Positions 18,883 to 29,825 of a stretch of DNA of 64,000 nucleotides are shown one piece after another. A program made the translations under genes and the position numbers. The notes under the pieces were generated by a model that saw nothing but the letters and a program-made list of their open reading frames with translations, was not told where the DNA came from and made no database searches. The first letter of the stretch is position 1. Each line of letters starts with the position of its first letter. Source of the stretch: Clostridiales bacterium (GTDB taxonomy: Bacteria; Bacillota; Clostridia; Christensenellales; CAG-138); the NCBI GenBank assembly GCA_012838425.1, contig DUPG01000010.1:68194-132193 (forward strand). The letters run 5' to 3'.

Positions 18883-20724
18883 ATGTCAAAAGTTATAGGT
18901 ATCGATTTAGGAACAACAAACTCATGTGTCGCTGTGCTTGAAGGCGGCGAGCCTGTTGTAATACCGAATGCTGAGGGCGCACGCACTACCCCCTCTGTCG
19001 TTGCATTTTCAAAGGACGGGGAGCGCATGGTAGGTCAAATTGCAAAGCGTCAGGCGATTGCAAACCATGAGCGCACAATTGCTTCAATCAAGCGCGAAAT
19101 GGGTAGTAACTATAAAGTTAAAATAGACGATAAGGAATATACACCGCAAGAGATTTCAGCAATGATACTTCAGAAGCTGAAGCAGGACGCTGAAAGCTAC
19201 TTGGGAGAACCCGTTACTAAGGCTGTAATAACCGTTCCCGCATATTTCTCAGACAGTCAACGCCAAGCGACTAAGGACGCAGGCCGTATTGCAGGGCTTG
19301 AGGTTCTGCGCATAATCAATGAGCCTACCGCGGCGTCGCTTGCTTACGGTATAGACAAAGAAAAGAATCAGAAGATCATGGTTTACGACTTAGGCGGCGG
19401 CACATTTGATGTTTCGATATTAGAGATAGGCGACGGCGTTTTCGAGGTGCTTTCTACAAGCGGAAACAACAGATTGGGCGGCGATGACTTCGACAATCGC
19501 ATTATGGACCATATGATTGCCGAGTTCAAGCGCACCGAGGGCATTGATTTAAGCAAGGACAAGAGCGCAATGCAAAGGTTGAAGGACGCTGCAGAAACAG
19601 CAAAGATTGAACTTTCCTCAACGTCACAAACAAGCATCAATCTGCCATATATTACAGTAGATGCTAACAACACGCCAAGACACTTGCAGCTTACGCTTAC
19701 GCGCGCAAAGTTCAATGAGCTGACGCATGACTTGGTTGAAAAAACGCGCGAGTGTGTAACGCTTGCTATGAAGGACGCCAATGTAAAGGCAGCCGACATT
19801 GATAAAGTTATATTGGTAGGCGGCTCAACGCGTATTCCTGCGGTTCAGGAATTAGTTAAGACAATGACGGGCAAGGAGCCTTTCAAGGGAATTAACCCTG
19901 ACGAATGTGTTGCTATAGGCGCAGCAATTCAGGGCGGTATCCTCTCCGGCGAGGTTCAAGACATAGTTCTGATGGATGTAACGCCCTTGTCATTGGGTAT
20001 TGAAACATTGGGTGGCGTGTTCACAAAGCTGATTGAGAGGAACACGAGCATTCCGACACAGAAGTCGCAGATATTCACTACTGCGGCAGACGGTCAAACC
20101 AGCGTTGATGTTCATGTATTGCAGGGTGAGCGCGAGTTGGCACAGTACAACAAGACATTGGGCAGATTCCAGCTAACAGGCATACCGCCGGCACCGCGCG
20201 GAGTTCCTCAAATAGAGGTTAAGTTCGATATTGACGCAAACGGTATCGTACATGTTTCGGCTAAGGACTTAGCTACCGGCAACCAGCAGAATATTACGAT
20301 TACCGCTTCTACAAACCTGACAGAAGAGGAGATTCAGCGTGCAGTTGACGACGCTAAGAAGTATGCTGAGGAAGATAAAAAGAAGAAGGAAGAGGTAGAT
20401 GCTAAGAACCATGCCGAAAGCCTGATCTATACAACTGAAAAGAATATGAAGGACATGGGCGAGAAGATTTCGGCAGACGACCGTCAGCGCATTGAGACGG
20501 AGATCGCGAATGTTAGATCCGCATTGCAGAACGGTACTGTTGATACTATAAAGAGTGCTTCAGAAAAGCTAACAGAAGTAAGCTATGAGGTATTCGGCAA
20601 GATATATCAGCAGGAAGCGGCACAGGCTCAGCAGGCGAACAGCACAGCATCGAGCGCTAACGCTAACGACGACGCCCCGATAGACGCCGAATACGAGGTT
20701 GTTGACGACGATAAGAATAATTAG
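18883..20724 (+). CDS. dnaK: Chaperone DnaK (Hsp70)
   Basis: [40 protein letters not shown] and full-length Hsp70 motifs. Confidence 0.99.
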   Translation: MSKVIGIDLGTTNSCVAVLEGGEPVVIPNAEGARTTPSVVAFSKDGERMVGQIAKRQAIANHERTIASIKREMGSNYKVKIDDKEYTPQEISAMILQKLKQDAESYLGEPVTKAVITVPAYFSDSQRQATKDAGRIAGLEVLRIINEPTAASLAYGIDKEKNQKIMVYDLGGGTFDVSILEIGDGVFEVLSTSGNNRLGGDDFDNRIMDHMIAEFKRTEGIDLSKDKSAMQRLKDAAETAKIELSSTSQTSINLPYITVDANNTPRHLQLTLTRAKFNELTHDLVEKTRECVTLAMKDANVKAADIDKVILVGGSTRIPAVQELVKTMTGKEPFKGINPDECVAIGAAIQGGILSGEVQDIVLMDVTPLSLGIETLGGVFTKLIERNTSIPTQKSQIFTTAADGQTSVDVHVLQGERELAQYNKTLGRFQLTGIPPAPRGVPQIEVKFDIDANGIVHVSAKDLATGNQQNITITASTNLTEEEIQRAVDDAKKYAEEDKKKKEEVDAKNHAESLIYTTEKNMKDMGEKISADDRQRIETEIANVRSALQNGTVDTIKSASEKLTEVSYEVFGKIYQQEAAQAQQANSTASSANANDDAPIDAEYEVVDDDKNN

Positions 20725-20736
20725 TAGAATGGTTTT

Positions 20737-20764
20737 CGCAGAAGTGATGCAAATCACTTCTGCG
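20737..20764 (+). other. Perfect 12-bp hairpin with GCAA tetraloop after dnaK
   Basis: CGCAGAAGTGAT-GCAA-ATCACTTCTGCG, 12 nt after the dnaK stop; no T tract. Confidence 0.85.
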
Positions 20765-21007
20765 AGGTTGATTTGCCTAAAACATCAGTTTTTTTGGCAA
20801 ATGCAAGAGGTATCTTTTTCTTACGAAAAAGTTCCGTTTTCGACGCAGATGTCGCCGAAAGCAAATATTGATATTGGGGGACACCCCCATACCCCCTATG
20901 GCATGCTTACTATTACCACAGGGATAGAATGGATTAGTATATTCGGGCGGGGATGTAAAATTCCCCGCTTGCTATGTAACACAAAGTAAAAGAGGTATTA
21001 CTGTAAT

Positions 21008-22141
21008 ATGGCAAAGCGCGATTTCTATGAGGTTTTAGGAGTAAACAAGAACGCCTCACAAGAAGAAATAAAAGCTGCATATAAAAAAGCCGTTAAGATG
21101 TACCATCCGGACTTGAATCCGAACAATAAAGAAGCAGAAGCCAAGATGAAAGAGGTCAACGAGGCCTACGAAATACTGTCTGATCCGGATAAGCGTTCTA
21201 AATACGATATGATGGGTCACGCGGCGTTCGACCCCACAGCGCAGTCGAGCGGCTTCGGCGGATTCTCAGGGTTTGGCGGCGTCGAAGATATATTCGAAAG
21301 CTTTTTTAGCGGTTTTTCAGGCTTTGGCAGCACAAGGCAAAGGCATAATCCCAATGCACCCACAAGAGGGCGCAGCTTGCGCTTTGGCTTGACTATTTCA
21401 TTTGAAGAAGCAGTTTTCGGCACAAGCAAGCAAATAAATATTACGCGTGAGGAAAACTGTGAAAAGTGCGGCGGCTCAGGCGCAAAGGAAGGCACAGAGC
21501 CTATTACCTGCACACGCTGCAACGGAAGAGGTACTATTTCTATTCAACAGAGGACCATACTCGGTGTTATGACATCTACCCAGACTTGCGACCTTTGCGG
21601 CGGTAAGGGTAAAATAGTTAAGGAGCCTTGTACAAGCTGCAGGGGTGTCGGCAGAATTAAAAGAAAAGCAAGCATTAGGGTTGATATCCCAGCAGGTATA
21701 GATTCCGGTCAAGTTATTATTTTACATGGTCAGGGCGAGGCAGGCTACAATGGCGGCAGTCCCGGCGATTTGCATATTGAAATAAATGTATTGCCGCACA
21801 AGAGCTTCAAGCGTGATGGGTATCATCTCTACTTGGATATTACAATACCTTTTTCTGTTGCGGCATTGGGCGGCGAAGTTGAAGTGCCTACATTGGAGAA
21901 GCCTATTAAATACAAAATCCCCGAAGGTACTCAGGCTAACACAACATTTAGGCTAAAAGACCAAGGCGTGCCAATGAGAGCTGGCGCACGCGGCGACCTG
22001 TATGTGCGCATAAAGGCAATTGAAGTGCCCAAGAACTTGACCGACGAGCAGAAAGACTTGATTAGACAGCTTGGCGAAAGTCTAAACGAAAGTGTTTCCG
22101 CAAATTCGAATAAGAAGGGCAGAAAACGCAGAAAGCTTTAG
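21008..22141 (+). CDS. dnaJ: Chaperone DnaJ
   Basis: J domain with HPD, Gly/Phe region, four CxxCxGxG-type zinc motifs. Confidence 0.98.
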   Translation: MAKRDFYEVLGVNKNASQEEIKAAYKKAVKMYHPDLNPNNKEAEAKMKEVNEAYEILSDPDKRSKYDMMGHAAFDPTAQSSGFGGFSGFGGVEDIFESFFSGFSGFGSTRQRHNPNAPTRGRSLRFGLTISFEEAVFGTSKQINITREENCEKCGGSGAKEGTEPITCTRCNGRGTISIQQRTILGVMTSTQTCDLCGGKGKIVKEPCTSCRGVGRIKRKASIRVDIPAGIDSGQVIILHGQGEAGYNGGSPGDLHIEINVLPHKSFKRDGYHLYLDITIPFSVAALGGEVEVPTLEKPIKYKIPEGTQANTTFRLKDQGVPMRAGARGDLYVRIKAIEVPKNLTDEQKDLIRQLGESLNESVSANSNKKGRKRRKL

Positions 22142-22148
22142 GTGAGAT

Positions 22149-23135
22149 ATGAAATGGATTGAATTAAAAGTACAAACTACAATGTTGGGAACCGAGCTGT
22201 TGAGCGCAATATTCTATTCTGAGGGCATAAACGGGCTTAGAATAGACTATGACGAGGAGAGCGCGCGCGAGGCTTTGTTAGAAACCAAATCCTCATGGGA
22301 TTATGCCGACGGAGAGTTGACCCCAAACAGCTCTCCTTCTATAACCGCATATATTGCCTCCGTAGAAGAGAACTCAGGCTTAATTGAAAAGCTGAAAAAA
22401 AAGTTATATGAGTTTCAAAAATCGAATCCTGACTTAGACTTGGGCAGTTTAGAAATCACAACAACGTTTGTTGACGATACAGAATGGCTGAACACTTGGA
22501 AGCAGTATTACAAAACATTCGAGGTGGGTGAAAAGCTCATAATCACTCCCGCTTGGGAAGAAGCACCTGAGGCTGATGACAGGATTATAGTCAAGCTCAA
22601 TATTGGCATGGCATTTGGCTCCGGCACGCACGAAACGACAAAGATGTGCCTTGAATTGCTTGAAGATAATATGAAGCTGGGCGATGATGTGCTCGACTTA
22701 GGCTGCGGAAGCGGCATTTTGTCAGTCGCGGCAAAGCTGTTGGGTGCAGAAAGCGTAACCGCCGTTGACTTCGACCCCGTAAGCGTAAAAGCTACAACAG
22801 AAAACGCCGCTATAAACGATGTAAAAATCAATGCGGTATTGGGCGATGTGCTGAATGACGCTAATCTGTTCAATTCTATTAAGCTTAGTGATGACAAACG
22901 CTATGATATTGTTTTAGCAAATATAGTCGCTGATGTGCTTATAAGCATTGCTCCAAAGGTGCGCGATCTGATTAGCCGCTGCGGCTACTTCATATCATCT
23001 GGCATTATTAACGATAGGCTGTTTGATGTACTAAACGCATATACCGACGCCGGCTTTACAATATTAGAGGTTGAGCGTATGGGCGAATGGTGCGCTATAT
23101 TAGCGACTCAACAGCCATTTATTTGCAATGAGTAG
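22149..23135 (+). CDS. prmA: Ribosomal protein L11 methyltransferase
   Basis: WLNTWKQYYKTFEVGEKLIITPAWE, IGMAFGSGTHETTKMCLELLE, VLDLGCGSGILSVAAKLLGA. Confidence 0.95.
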   Translation: MKWIELKVQTTMLGTELLSAIFYSEGINGLRIDYDEESAREALLETKSSWDYADGELTPNSSPSITAYIASVEENSGLIEKLKKKLYEFQKSNPDLDLGSLEITTTFVDDTEWLNTWKQYYKTFEVGEKLIITPAWEEAPEADDRIIVKLNIGMAFGSGTHETTKMCLELLEDNMKLGDDVLDLGCGSGILSVAAKLLGAESVTAVDFDPVSVKATTENAAINDVKINAVLGDVLNDANLFNSIKLSDDKRYDIVLANIVADVLISIAPKVRDLISRCGYFISSGIINDRLFDVLNAYTDAGFTILEVERMGEWCAILATQQPFICNE

Positions 23136-23862
23136 ATTTTTTGTTGACAAAAACACTATTTCAAATAACAGAGTATACTTGAGCGCAGAGGATTCTCAGC
23201 ACGCAATCAAGGTGTTAAGGCTTGCAGAAAACGACATCGTAACAGTTTGCGACGGTGCAGGCTTTGAATATGACGCACGAATCATAAAGGCTGACAAATC
23301 AGGCGTTAAAGTCGAGCTATTCAATCAACGCAAAGCCGATACCGAGCCTGCGGTAAGAGTTACTCTTATTCAATGCTTGCCTAAAGCAGGAAAAATGGAA
23401 GTAATAATTCAAAAATGCGTTGAGCTGGGCGTACATGACATTATACCTGTCGAGTCTGAAAGAAGCGTCGTGAAAATAAGCGGTTCTACGCAAAATAAGA
23501 TTGAGCGTTACAATCGCATAGCATACGAAGCCGCAAAGCAATCGGGCCGCGGTATTATCCCAAAGGTCAGGAACTTTACTAAGCTCAACGATATTGACTA
23601 TTCTGAGTTTGATTTTCTGCTTGTACCGTATGAAGAAGAACACGAGTTAACCTTAAAGCATTACATAGAAAGCAGCAATTTACTAAAGTCTGCTTCAAAT
23701 GTAGCAATCGTAATAGGCCCTGAGGGTGGAATCGACCAAAAGGAAATCGAATTCCTGCGTTCGAAGGGTGGCATAACACTAACATTGGGCAAGCGTATAT
23801 TGCGTACTGAAACAGCAGGAATGGCTACCTTGGCTATGCTGTTTTGCTTATTAGAGGGATAA
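23128..23862 (+). CDS. rsmE: 16S rRNA (uracil1498-N3)-methyltransferase
   Basis: HAIKVLRL, LIQCLPKAGKMEVIIQKCVELGV, ERYNRIAYEAAKQSGR, VIGPEGGIDQKEIEF, LGKRILRTETA. Confidence 0.95.
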   Translation: MSRFFVDKNTISNNRVYLSAEDSQHAIKVLRLAENDIVTVCDGAGFEYDARIIKADKSGVKVELFNQRKADTEPAVRVTLIQCLPKAGKMEVIIQKCVELGVHDIIPVESERSVVKISGSTQNKIERYNRIAYEAAKQSGRGIIPKVRNFTKLNDIDYSEFDFLLVPYEEEHELTLKHYIESSNLLKSASNVAIVIGPEGGIDQKEIEFLRSKGGITLTLGKRILRTETAGMATLAMLFCLLEG

Positions 23863-23880
23863 GAGGGTTAAGGGGATACG

Positions 23881-25170
23881 ATGAAAAAGCTTAAGGTTGG
23901 CTATTATACGCTTGGCTGCAAGGTAAATCAATATGACACCGACTCTATGCGTTCACTTATGGAAGCTAACGGCTTTGAAACTAAAGATTTTAGTGAAGAA
24001 TGCGACATATACATTATAAACACCTGCACAGTAACCAATACGAGCGATAAAAAATCCCGTCAGATAATCAGCCGAGCGCATAAAAAGAACCCCGACGCAA
24101 TCATAGTTGTATGCGGCTGCTACGCGAGAATGTCTAAAGAAGAAGTCCAATCACTTGCAGGCGTCGATATTGTTTTAGGCACAAACGACAGGCGCAACAT
24201 TGTTGATATTATCAAGAACTATCTTAATGAAAAAGAAGAACAGAGCAACACCGACGACGCTTTCGAAGAGATTGCGGCTGTTCACTCTGATAAAACACGC
24301 GCATACCTAAAAATTCAAGACGGTTGTAACAGCTTTTGTTCCTACTGCATTATTCCGTATGCACGCGGTAGAGTACGCAGCCGCAAATTAGAAAATGTGC
24401 TGTATGAAATTAAGCGCCTTGACAGCGAGGGTTTTAAGGAAATCGTATTGACAGGCATTCACCTTTTATCGTATGGATCAGATTTCGAGGAAATAACTGA
24501 TATTTGCGATGTGCTTGTTCGATTAGATGGCTTAAAGAGCATAAAAAGAATTCGGCTTGGCTCGCTTGACCCCGACTATATAGACGAAAGGTTTATATCT
24601 ACCGTTAAGAACTGTCCTTATGTATGCAGGCATTTTCACCTGTCGCTTCAAAGCGGCTCGGATAGCGTACTCAAACGCATGAATAGGAAGTACACGACAG
24701 AAGAATTCTATGCTTGTGTGCAAGCTTTGCGTCAGTCTATGCCAGATTGCGCTATAACTACGGATATTATCGCAGGCTTCCCCGGAGAAACGCGTGAAGA
24801 ACATATGGAAACACTTGAATTCATAAAAAAAGTTGGTTTCTCACGCCTGCATGTTTTCCCATACTCGCAAAGAAAAGGGACAGTAGCCGCCAAAATGCCT
24901 AACCAAATTCCAAAGGCCGAGAAGGAGCGCAGGGCAGGGGAAGTAATCGCATTAGGTGATGAAATGCAATACAAATTTCACGAAAATTATGTCGGCAAAA
25001 CCGTTTCAGTGCTTTTTGAGGAAGTAGTCGGTGGCTTTATTCGCGGATACACTGAAGACTATGTTGATGTTCATGTAAAAAACGAAGGTCATGTGCACTT
25101 AATAAACCGCTTTGCAGATGTGAATATAATTCAGGCTTGTCCAAAGCACCTAATGGGTACTATAATATAG
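23881..25170 (+). CDS. mtaB: tRNA threonylcarbamoyladenosine methylthiotransferase MtaB
   Basis: YTLGCKVNQYDT, INTCTVTNTSDKKSRQ, radical SAM QDGCNSFCSYCIIPYARG, LQSGSDSVLKRMNRKYT. Confidence 0.93.
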   Translation: MKKLKVGYYTLGCKVNQYDTDSMRSLMEANGFETKDFSEECDIYIINTCTVTNTSDKKSRQIISRAHKKNPDAIIVVCGCYARMSKEEVQSLAGVDIVLGTNDRRNIVDIIKNYLNEKEEQSNTDDAFEEIAAVHSDKTRAYLKIQDGCNSFCSYCIIPYARGRVRSRKLENVLYEIKRLDSEGFKEIVLTGIHLLSYGSDFEEITDICDVLVRLDGLKSIKRIRLGSLDPDYIDERFISTVKNCPYVCRHFHLSLQSGSDSVLKRMNRKYTTEEFYACVQALRQSMPDCAITTDIIAGFPGETREEHMETLEFIKKVGFSRLHVFPYSQRKGTVAAKMPNQIPKAEKERRAGEVIALGDEMQYKFHENYVGKTVSVLFEEVVGGFIRGYTEDYVDVHVKNEGHVHLINRFADVNIIQACPKHLMGTII

Positions 25171-25195
25171 AAAATATTGCTTAGGAGGAAGTAAA

Positions 25196-25534
25196 ATGGA
25201 ATGTATCTTCTGCAAAATAGTAAATGAAGAAATACCTTCGAAAGCTGTGTATAAAGATGATTTTGTATATGCTTTTTACGATATAGCGCCAAAAGCACCG
25301 GTACATATTCTAATAGTTCCGAAAAAGCATATAGTAAGCATTGACGAGTTCAAAGAAGAAGACAATGCCCTGCTACTACGAATGTTTGATGTTGCAAGGC
25401 AGATTGCAAAGCGCAAAGGCATAAACGAAACAGGCTACCGCTTAGTACTTAATACCGGAAAAGACGCGGGTCAAACCGTATTCCATGCGCATATGCACAT
25501 ATTAGGCGGCGATACGCTGACGGATTTAGGTTAA
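25196..25534 (+). CDS. HIT family protein (HinT-like)
   Basis: CIFCKIVNEEIPSKAVY; AGQTVFHAHMHILGG histidine triad. Confidence 0.95.
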   Translation: MECIFCKIVNEEIPSKAVYKDDFVYAFYDIAPKAPVHILIVPKKHIVSIDEFKEEDNALLLRMFDVARQIAKRKGINETGYRLVLNTGKDAGQTVFHAHMHILGGDTLTDLG

Positions 25535-25987
25535 ATGACGGTAAAAAAAGAGGTTCAAATATATACAGACGGCGCATGCTCAGGCAATCCCGGTCCGGGT
25601 GGCTGGGCTGCTATTTTGTTGTATAAAGACGCAAAAAAAGAGATATACGGAGCAGAAAAGGATACAACAAACAACAGAATGGAGCTAATGGCGGCAATTC
25701 AGGGTCTGAATGCCTTGAAGCAAGCCTGCAAGGTTGAGCTATTTACCGACAGCGCGTACCTGCATAACGCATTTTCAAAGGGCTGGCTCGAATCATGGCA
25801 GCAGCGTAACTGGATAAAATCCGACAAAAAGCCTGTGTTGAATCGGGACTTGTGGCAGGAGCTATTAAGGCTTGCTTCAATACACGAAATCACTTGGCGC
25901 AAGGTGAAGGGACATTCTGACAACAAGTATAACAATGAGTGCGATGAGTTAGCACGCAAAGCAATCGAGGAGTTGGAGTCTGATTGA
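25535..25987 (+). CDS. rnhA: Ribonuclease H (type HI)
   Basis: IYTDGACSGNPGPGGWAAIL, TTNNRMELMAAIQGL, FTDSAYL, WRKVKGHSDNKYNNECDELARKA. Confidence 0.96.
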   Translation: MTVKKEVQIYTDGACSGNPGPGGWAAILLYKDAKKEIYGAEKDTTNNRMELMAAIQGLNALKQACKVELFTDSAYLHNAFSKGWLESWQQRNWIKSDKKPVLNRDLWQELLRLASIHEITWRKVKGHSDNKYNNECDELARKAIEELESD

Positions 25988-26030
25988 AAAATACGTGAAA
26001 ACCTGATAGAATATAAGCTCGGAGGGGTTT

Positions 26031-26507
26031 ATGGCAATACGAAAAATATTTACAGATGACGCGCCTTGCTTAACCAAGGTTGCAAAGCCTGTTGAAAAAT
26101 TTGATAAGAAGCTGCATGAGCTGCTTGACGATATGGCAGAAACCATGTATGACGCTGAAGGGGTAGGGCTTGCCGCTCCGCAGATAGGCATATTGCGCCG
26201 CGTCGCTGTTATAGATGTCGGTGACGGTATTGTAGAGCTGATAAACCCCAAGATAATATCATGCTCAGGAAATGTAGGCGCTATCGAAGGTTGCTTGTCA
26301 TTTCCGGGGAAGTCGGGGTATGTTGTTCGCCCGCAAAAAATTATAGTTCAGGCGTTTGACCGAAACGGTGTATTGAAGGAGTATGAAGCAGAAGACCTGT
26401 TCGCACGCGCTGTTGCTCACGAATGTGACCATTTAGACGGAAAGGTATTTTTACGACTTGTCACCGAACCGCCAGAGGATTTCGATCAATTTGAGGAGGA
26501 CGAATGA
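26031..26507 (+). CDS. def: Peptide deformylase
   Basis: GVGLAAPQIG, EGCLSFPGK, HECDHLDGKVF. Confidence 0.97.
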   Translation: MAIRKIFTDDAPCLTKVAKPVEKFDKKLHELLDDMAETMYDAEGVGLAAPQIGILRRVAVIDVGDGIVELINPKIISCSGNVGAIEGCLSFPGKSGYVVRPQKIIVQAFDRNGVLKEYEAEDLFARAVAHECDHLDGKVFLRLVTEPPEDFDQFEEDE

Positions 26508-27433
26508 GGATAGCTTTTTTAGGAACTCCCGAGTTCGCAGTTCCTTCATTAAAAATGCTTTGCGAAAGCTCACACGAGCTTTTTGTTATTTCACAGCCCG
26601 ATAAAGCGAAGGGTAGGGGATATAAATGCTGTTCGCCGGCAGTAATATGCGAGGCAAGGGAAGCGGGTTTACACACACTTCAAACAGACAATATAAGCAA
26701 TGGCGATTCCCTTCAAGCATTAAAGGACTTTAAGCCCGACCTTATGATTACGGCCGCGTTCGGACAAATACTCACTCAAGAGGTGTTGGATATACCAAAG
26801 TATGGCTGCATAAATGTTCATGCAAGCCTTTTGCCGAAATACAGAGGCGCATCTCCCATTCAAGCCGCTATAATATATGGCGAAACAGTAACGGGCATTA
26901 CAACTATGTTAACAGATATAGGGCTTGATACCGGAGATATTCTATTGCAGCGCGAAATAGAGATTCAGCCTGATGAAACCGCAGGCGAGCTAACTCAAAG
27001 ATTAGCTGTATTGGGCAGCGAAGTATTAAAGGATACGATAATAGCGCTTGAGAACGGCACATTAAAGCGCATTCCGCAAGACCATTCTACAGCAACTAAG
27101 TGCCGAACAATCAAGAAGAGCATGGCGAAGATGGATTTCACGAAGTCCGCAAAGCAGCTGCACGATTTCGTTCGCGGAATGAATCCATCGCCCATAGCGT
27201 ATGCAAGCCTCAACGATGTCGCAGTCAAATTCTACAAAACAAGGCCGCATATGGATATGCATTCAGACGAACGCCCGGGAACAGTAATAATAGCAAGCCC
27301 CAAGCAAGGTTTGTTCATAGCTGCTGGCGAAGGCGTTTTAGAAGTATTAGAAATGCAATATCCTAACAGCAGATGCATGGAAGCTAAATGCGTGCTCAAC
27401 AGCAAACGCCTGCTTGGAGAGGTATTTAGTTGA
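26504..27433 (+). CDS. fmt: Methionyl-tRNA formyltransferase
   Basis: IAFLGTPEFAVPSL, INVHASLLPKYRGASPIQAAI, GLDTGDILLQ. Confidence 0.97.
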   Translation: MRIAFLGTPEFAVPSLKMLCESSHELFVISQPDKAKGRGYKCCSPAVICEAREAGLHTLQTDNISNGDSLQALKDFKPDLMITAAFGQILTQEVLDIPKYGCINVHASLLPKYRGASPIQAAIIYGETVTGITTMLTDIGLDTGDILLQREIEIQPDETAGELTQRLAVLGSEVLKDTIIALENGTLKRIPQDHSTATKCRTIKKSMAKMDFTKSAKQLHDFVRGMNPSPIAYASLNDVAVKFYKTRPHMDMHSDERPGTVIIASPKQGLFIAAGEGVLEVLEMQYPNSRCMEAKCVLNSKRLLGEVFS

Positions 27434-28764
27434 ATAGCAACATATTAGCGTTGAATATACTTACTAAAATTGTTGACGAGGGCGCATATGCGAACCTCGT
27501 TTTGAAAGACGCGCTAAATGAACTCGACAGAAACGCCTTAGGCAATGATGTTCAGCAATATAAAAGGGAAATAACTGCAACAGTTTACACAATTCTTGAA
27601 AACATAGGCTATATAGACTATATTATTGCTCATTATGCAAGGGGCAGACTGCACAAAAAGATAAAGAACATACTCAGATTAGGCGTCGCCAAGCTAATGT
27701 ATATGAACACGCCTGCATATGCTGTTTGCAATGATTGTGTAAACCTTGCTGTAACCTTCGGCAAACAACAGCTGAAAGGCTTTGTGAATGGCGTACTCCG
27801 CAGTATTGCGCGTGATATTGATGATGAATCTCTGCCTGTGCTTCCAAATGACGAAGTAACGAGATTGAGCATTCAATACAGCTATCCTGAATGGGTGGTG
27901 CGAGAATACATAAGTACTTACGGAATAGAATCTACAAAGCAATTGCTTTCAACAAAACTGGACTATACCAGCCTAAGACCTCAATACCCGTTCACCTCTA
28001 ACGAGATAGAAGATTATTTGCGTGCAAACAACCTCAAATATGAGCGCGGCAGAATCGTGTCAGATATTTTTAAGCTTGAGAAAGGAATAAGCATTGCTGA
28101 CAATGAGCTGTTTAAGCAAGGCAAAATAACAATCCAAAGCGAAAGCGCTGCGCTTGTATGCAAGGTATGCGATGTGAAGCCGAATATGAGCGTATTAGAT
28201 GCTTGCGCCGCCCCTGGTGGGAAAACTGCATATTTAGCCGACCTTATGAAGTATCAGGGCGAAATTACCGCGTTAGAGCTGCACGAGCATAGGGTTGAGT
28301 TAATCAAGCATACTCTAAAACGCTTAAATGTGCCTAATGTAAGTGTTATGCAGGCTGATTCTTCAAAGGATATAAGCGAGTTTCGCAATAAATTCGATGT
28401 TGTTTTAGTCGATGCGCCTTGCTCGGGCTTGGGTGTGTTAAGCAAACCAGACATAAAGCTCCATAAAAGCGAAGAGGAAGCAATATCGCTTTCAAAACTG
28501 CAATACAGCATTCTTTCCGCTTGCGCAAGCTATGTGAAGGCTGGAGGAACGCTTGTGTATTCTACCTGCACGCTTTCAAAACGCGAAAATGAGCAGGTTA
28601 TTCAAAGGTTTTTAGAGAGTCATGCAGAGTTTTCACCATGCGATTTTGAAACCGAAAATGCTGAGCTAAACCGCAGAATAAATAACGGCATGCTGACGAT
28701 ACTGCCGCATATAGATAACACAGACGGCTTTTTCATAGCCAAGCTGAAACGCACTGTTTTATGA
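27430..28764 (+). CDS. rsmB: 16S rRNA (cytosine967-C5)-methyltransferase
   Basis: NusB-like N-terminus; VLDACAAPGGKTAYLADLM, VLVDAPCSGLGVLSKPDIK, LVYSTCTLSKRENE. Confidence 0.95.
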   Translation: MNSNILALNILTKIVDEGAYANLVLKDALNELDRNALGNDVQQYKREITATVYTILENIGYIDYIIAHYARGRLHKKIKNILRLGVAKLMYMNTPAYAVCNDCVNLAVTFGKQQLKGFVNGVLRSIARDIDDESLPVLPNDEVTRLSIQYSYPEWVVREYISTYGIESTKQLLSTKLDYTSLRPQYPFTSNEIEDYLRANNLKYERGRIVSDIFKLEKGISIADNELFKQGKITIQSESAALVCKVCDVKPNMSVLDACAAPGGKTAYLADLMKYQGEITALELHEHRVELIKHTLKRLNVPNVSVMQADSSKDISEFRNKFDVVLVDAPCSGLGVLSKPDIKLHKSEEEAISLSKLQYSILSACASYVKAGGTLVYSTCTLSKRENEQVIQRFLESHAEFSPCDFETENAELNRRINNGMLTILPHIDNTDGFFIAKLKRTVL

Positions 28765-29825
28765 TAGACACGAAAAAAACATTGACTTCATACTCATTAG
28801 ACGACGCAAAGGCTCTCATGCAGGAGCTTGGTCAGCCTGCTTTCAGAGCTGAACAGCTGTTTAGCTGGATTCACAAGGGTGCGACTGTCGATGAAATGAC
28901 CAATCTCCCAAAGGATTTGCGCGAAAAGCTTAAGCTGATTCCTTTCGGTGGTGTAGAAATAATAACAAGGCTTACATCAAAGAAGGACGGTACTGTTAAG
29001 TATCTATATAAGCTTGAGGACGGGAACATAATCGAGGGCGTACTAATGCAGTATTCATACGGGAGAACCATTTGCATATCAACACAAGTTGGCTGCAATA
29101 TGGGCTGTGCTTTTTGCGCGTCAACCTTAGAAGGCTGCGTTAGAAATTTAACGCCGGGCGAAATGCTGTACGAAATATTATCGGTGGAGCGTGAGCTTCA
29201 AAAAGAGGATAAGCAAGATAGAGCCATAACCAATGTAGTGCTTATGGGAAGCGGTGAGCCGCTTGATAACTACGACAATACAATAGCTTTTTTAAAGCTT
29301 GTAAGCCATCCGAAAGGAATAAACATAAGCCCGCGCAACATTTCTTTATCGACCTGCGGGATCCCAAGCAAAATAATACGCTTGATTGAAGAAGCGCCTC
29401 ATGTTACACTTTCTATATCACTGCATGCACCTTTTAACAATATGCGTTCAGAGCTTATGCCTATAAACCGCGTATATCCCTTAAACGATGTATTAGAAGC
29501 GGCAAAGCTATACGCAGAAAAAACAGGCAGGCGAGTAATATTCGAGTATGCCTTGATTAGCGGCGTCAACGATACTAAGGAGTGCGCAACTCAGCTAAGC
29601 AGGATCACACGCGGCATAAACTGCCATGTGAACTTGATACCACTAAACACCGTTAAGGAACGCAACCTAATAGGCGCCACGCGAAAGAAAGCGAATGAAT
29701 TTTTAGTAATGCTGAAGAATTTGGGCGTATCTGCCACGATTCGCAGAGAGATGGGCAGCGATATAGAGGGTGCGTGCGGTCAATTGCGCAGACGAGTAAT
29801 AAAAGAAGGGGAGTTTTTGGATTAG
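28761..29825 (+). CDS. rlmN: 23S rRNA (adenine2503-C2)-methyltransferase
   Basis: QPAFRAEQLFSWIHKG, TICISTQVGCNMGCAFCASTLEG, GSGEPLDNYDNT, RREMGSDIEGACGQLRR. Confidence 0.96.
   Translation: MIDTKKTLTSYSLDDAKALMQELGQPAFRAEQLFSWIHKGATVDEMTNLPKDLREKLKLIPFGGVEIITRLTSKKDGTVKYLYKLEDGNIIEGVLMQYSYGRTICISTQVGCNMGCAFCASTLEGCVRNLTPGEMLYEILSVERELQKEDKQDRAITNVVLMGSGEPLDNYDNTIAFLKLVSHPKGINISPRNISLSTCGIPSKIIRLIEEAPHVTLSISLHAPFNNMRSELMPINRVYPLNDVLEAAKLYAEKTGRRVIFEYALISGVNDTKECATQLSRITRGINCHVNLIPLNTVKERNLIGATRKKANEFLVMLKNLGVSATIRREMGSDIEGACGQLRRRVIKEGEFLD

Noticed and set aside
19383-19799. 138-aa minus-strand ORF
   Set aside because: Antisense to dnaK, a frequent artefact in this highly conserved gene.
20699-20989. 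96-aa ORF between dnaK and dnaJ
   Set aside because: Overlaps the dnaK end, no clear SD, low-complexity translation, lies across strong hairpins; treated as non-coding.
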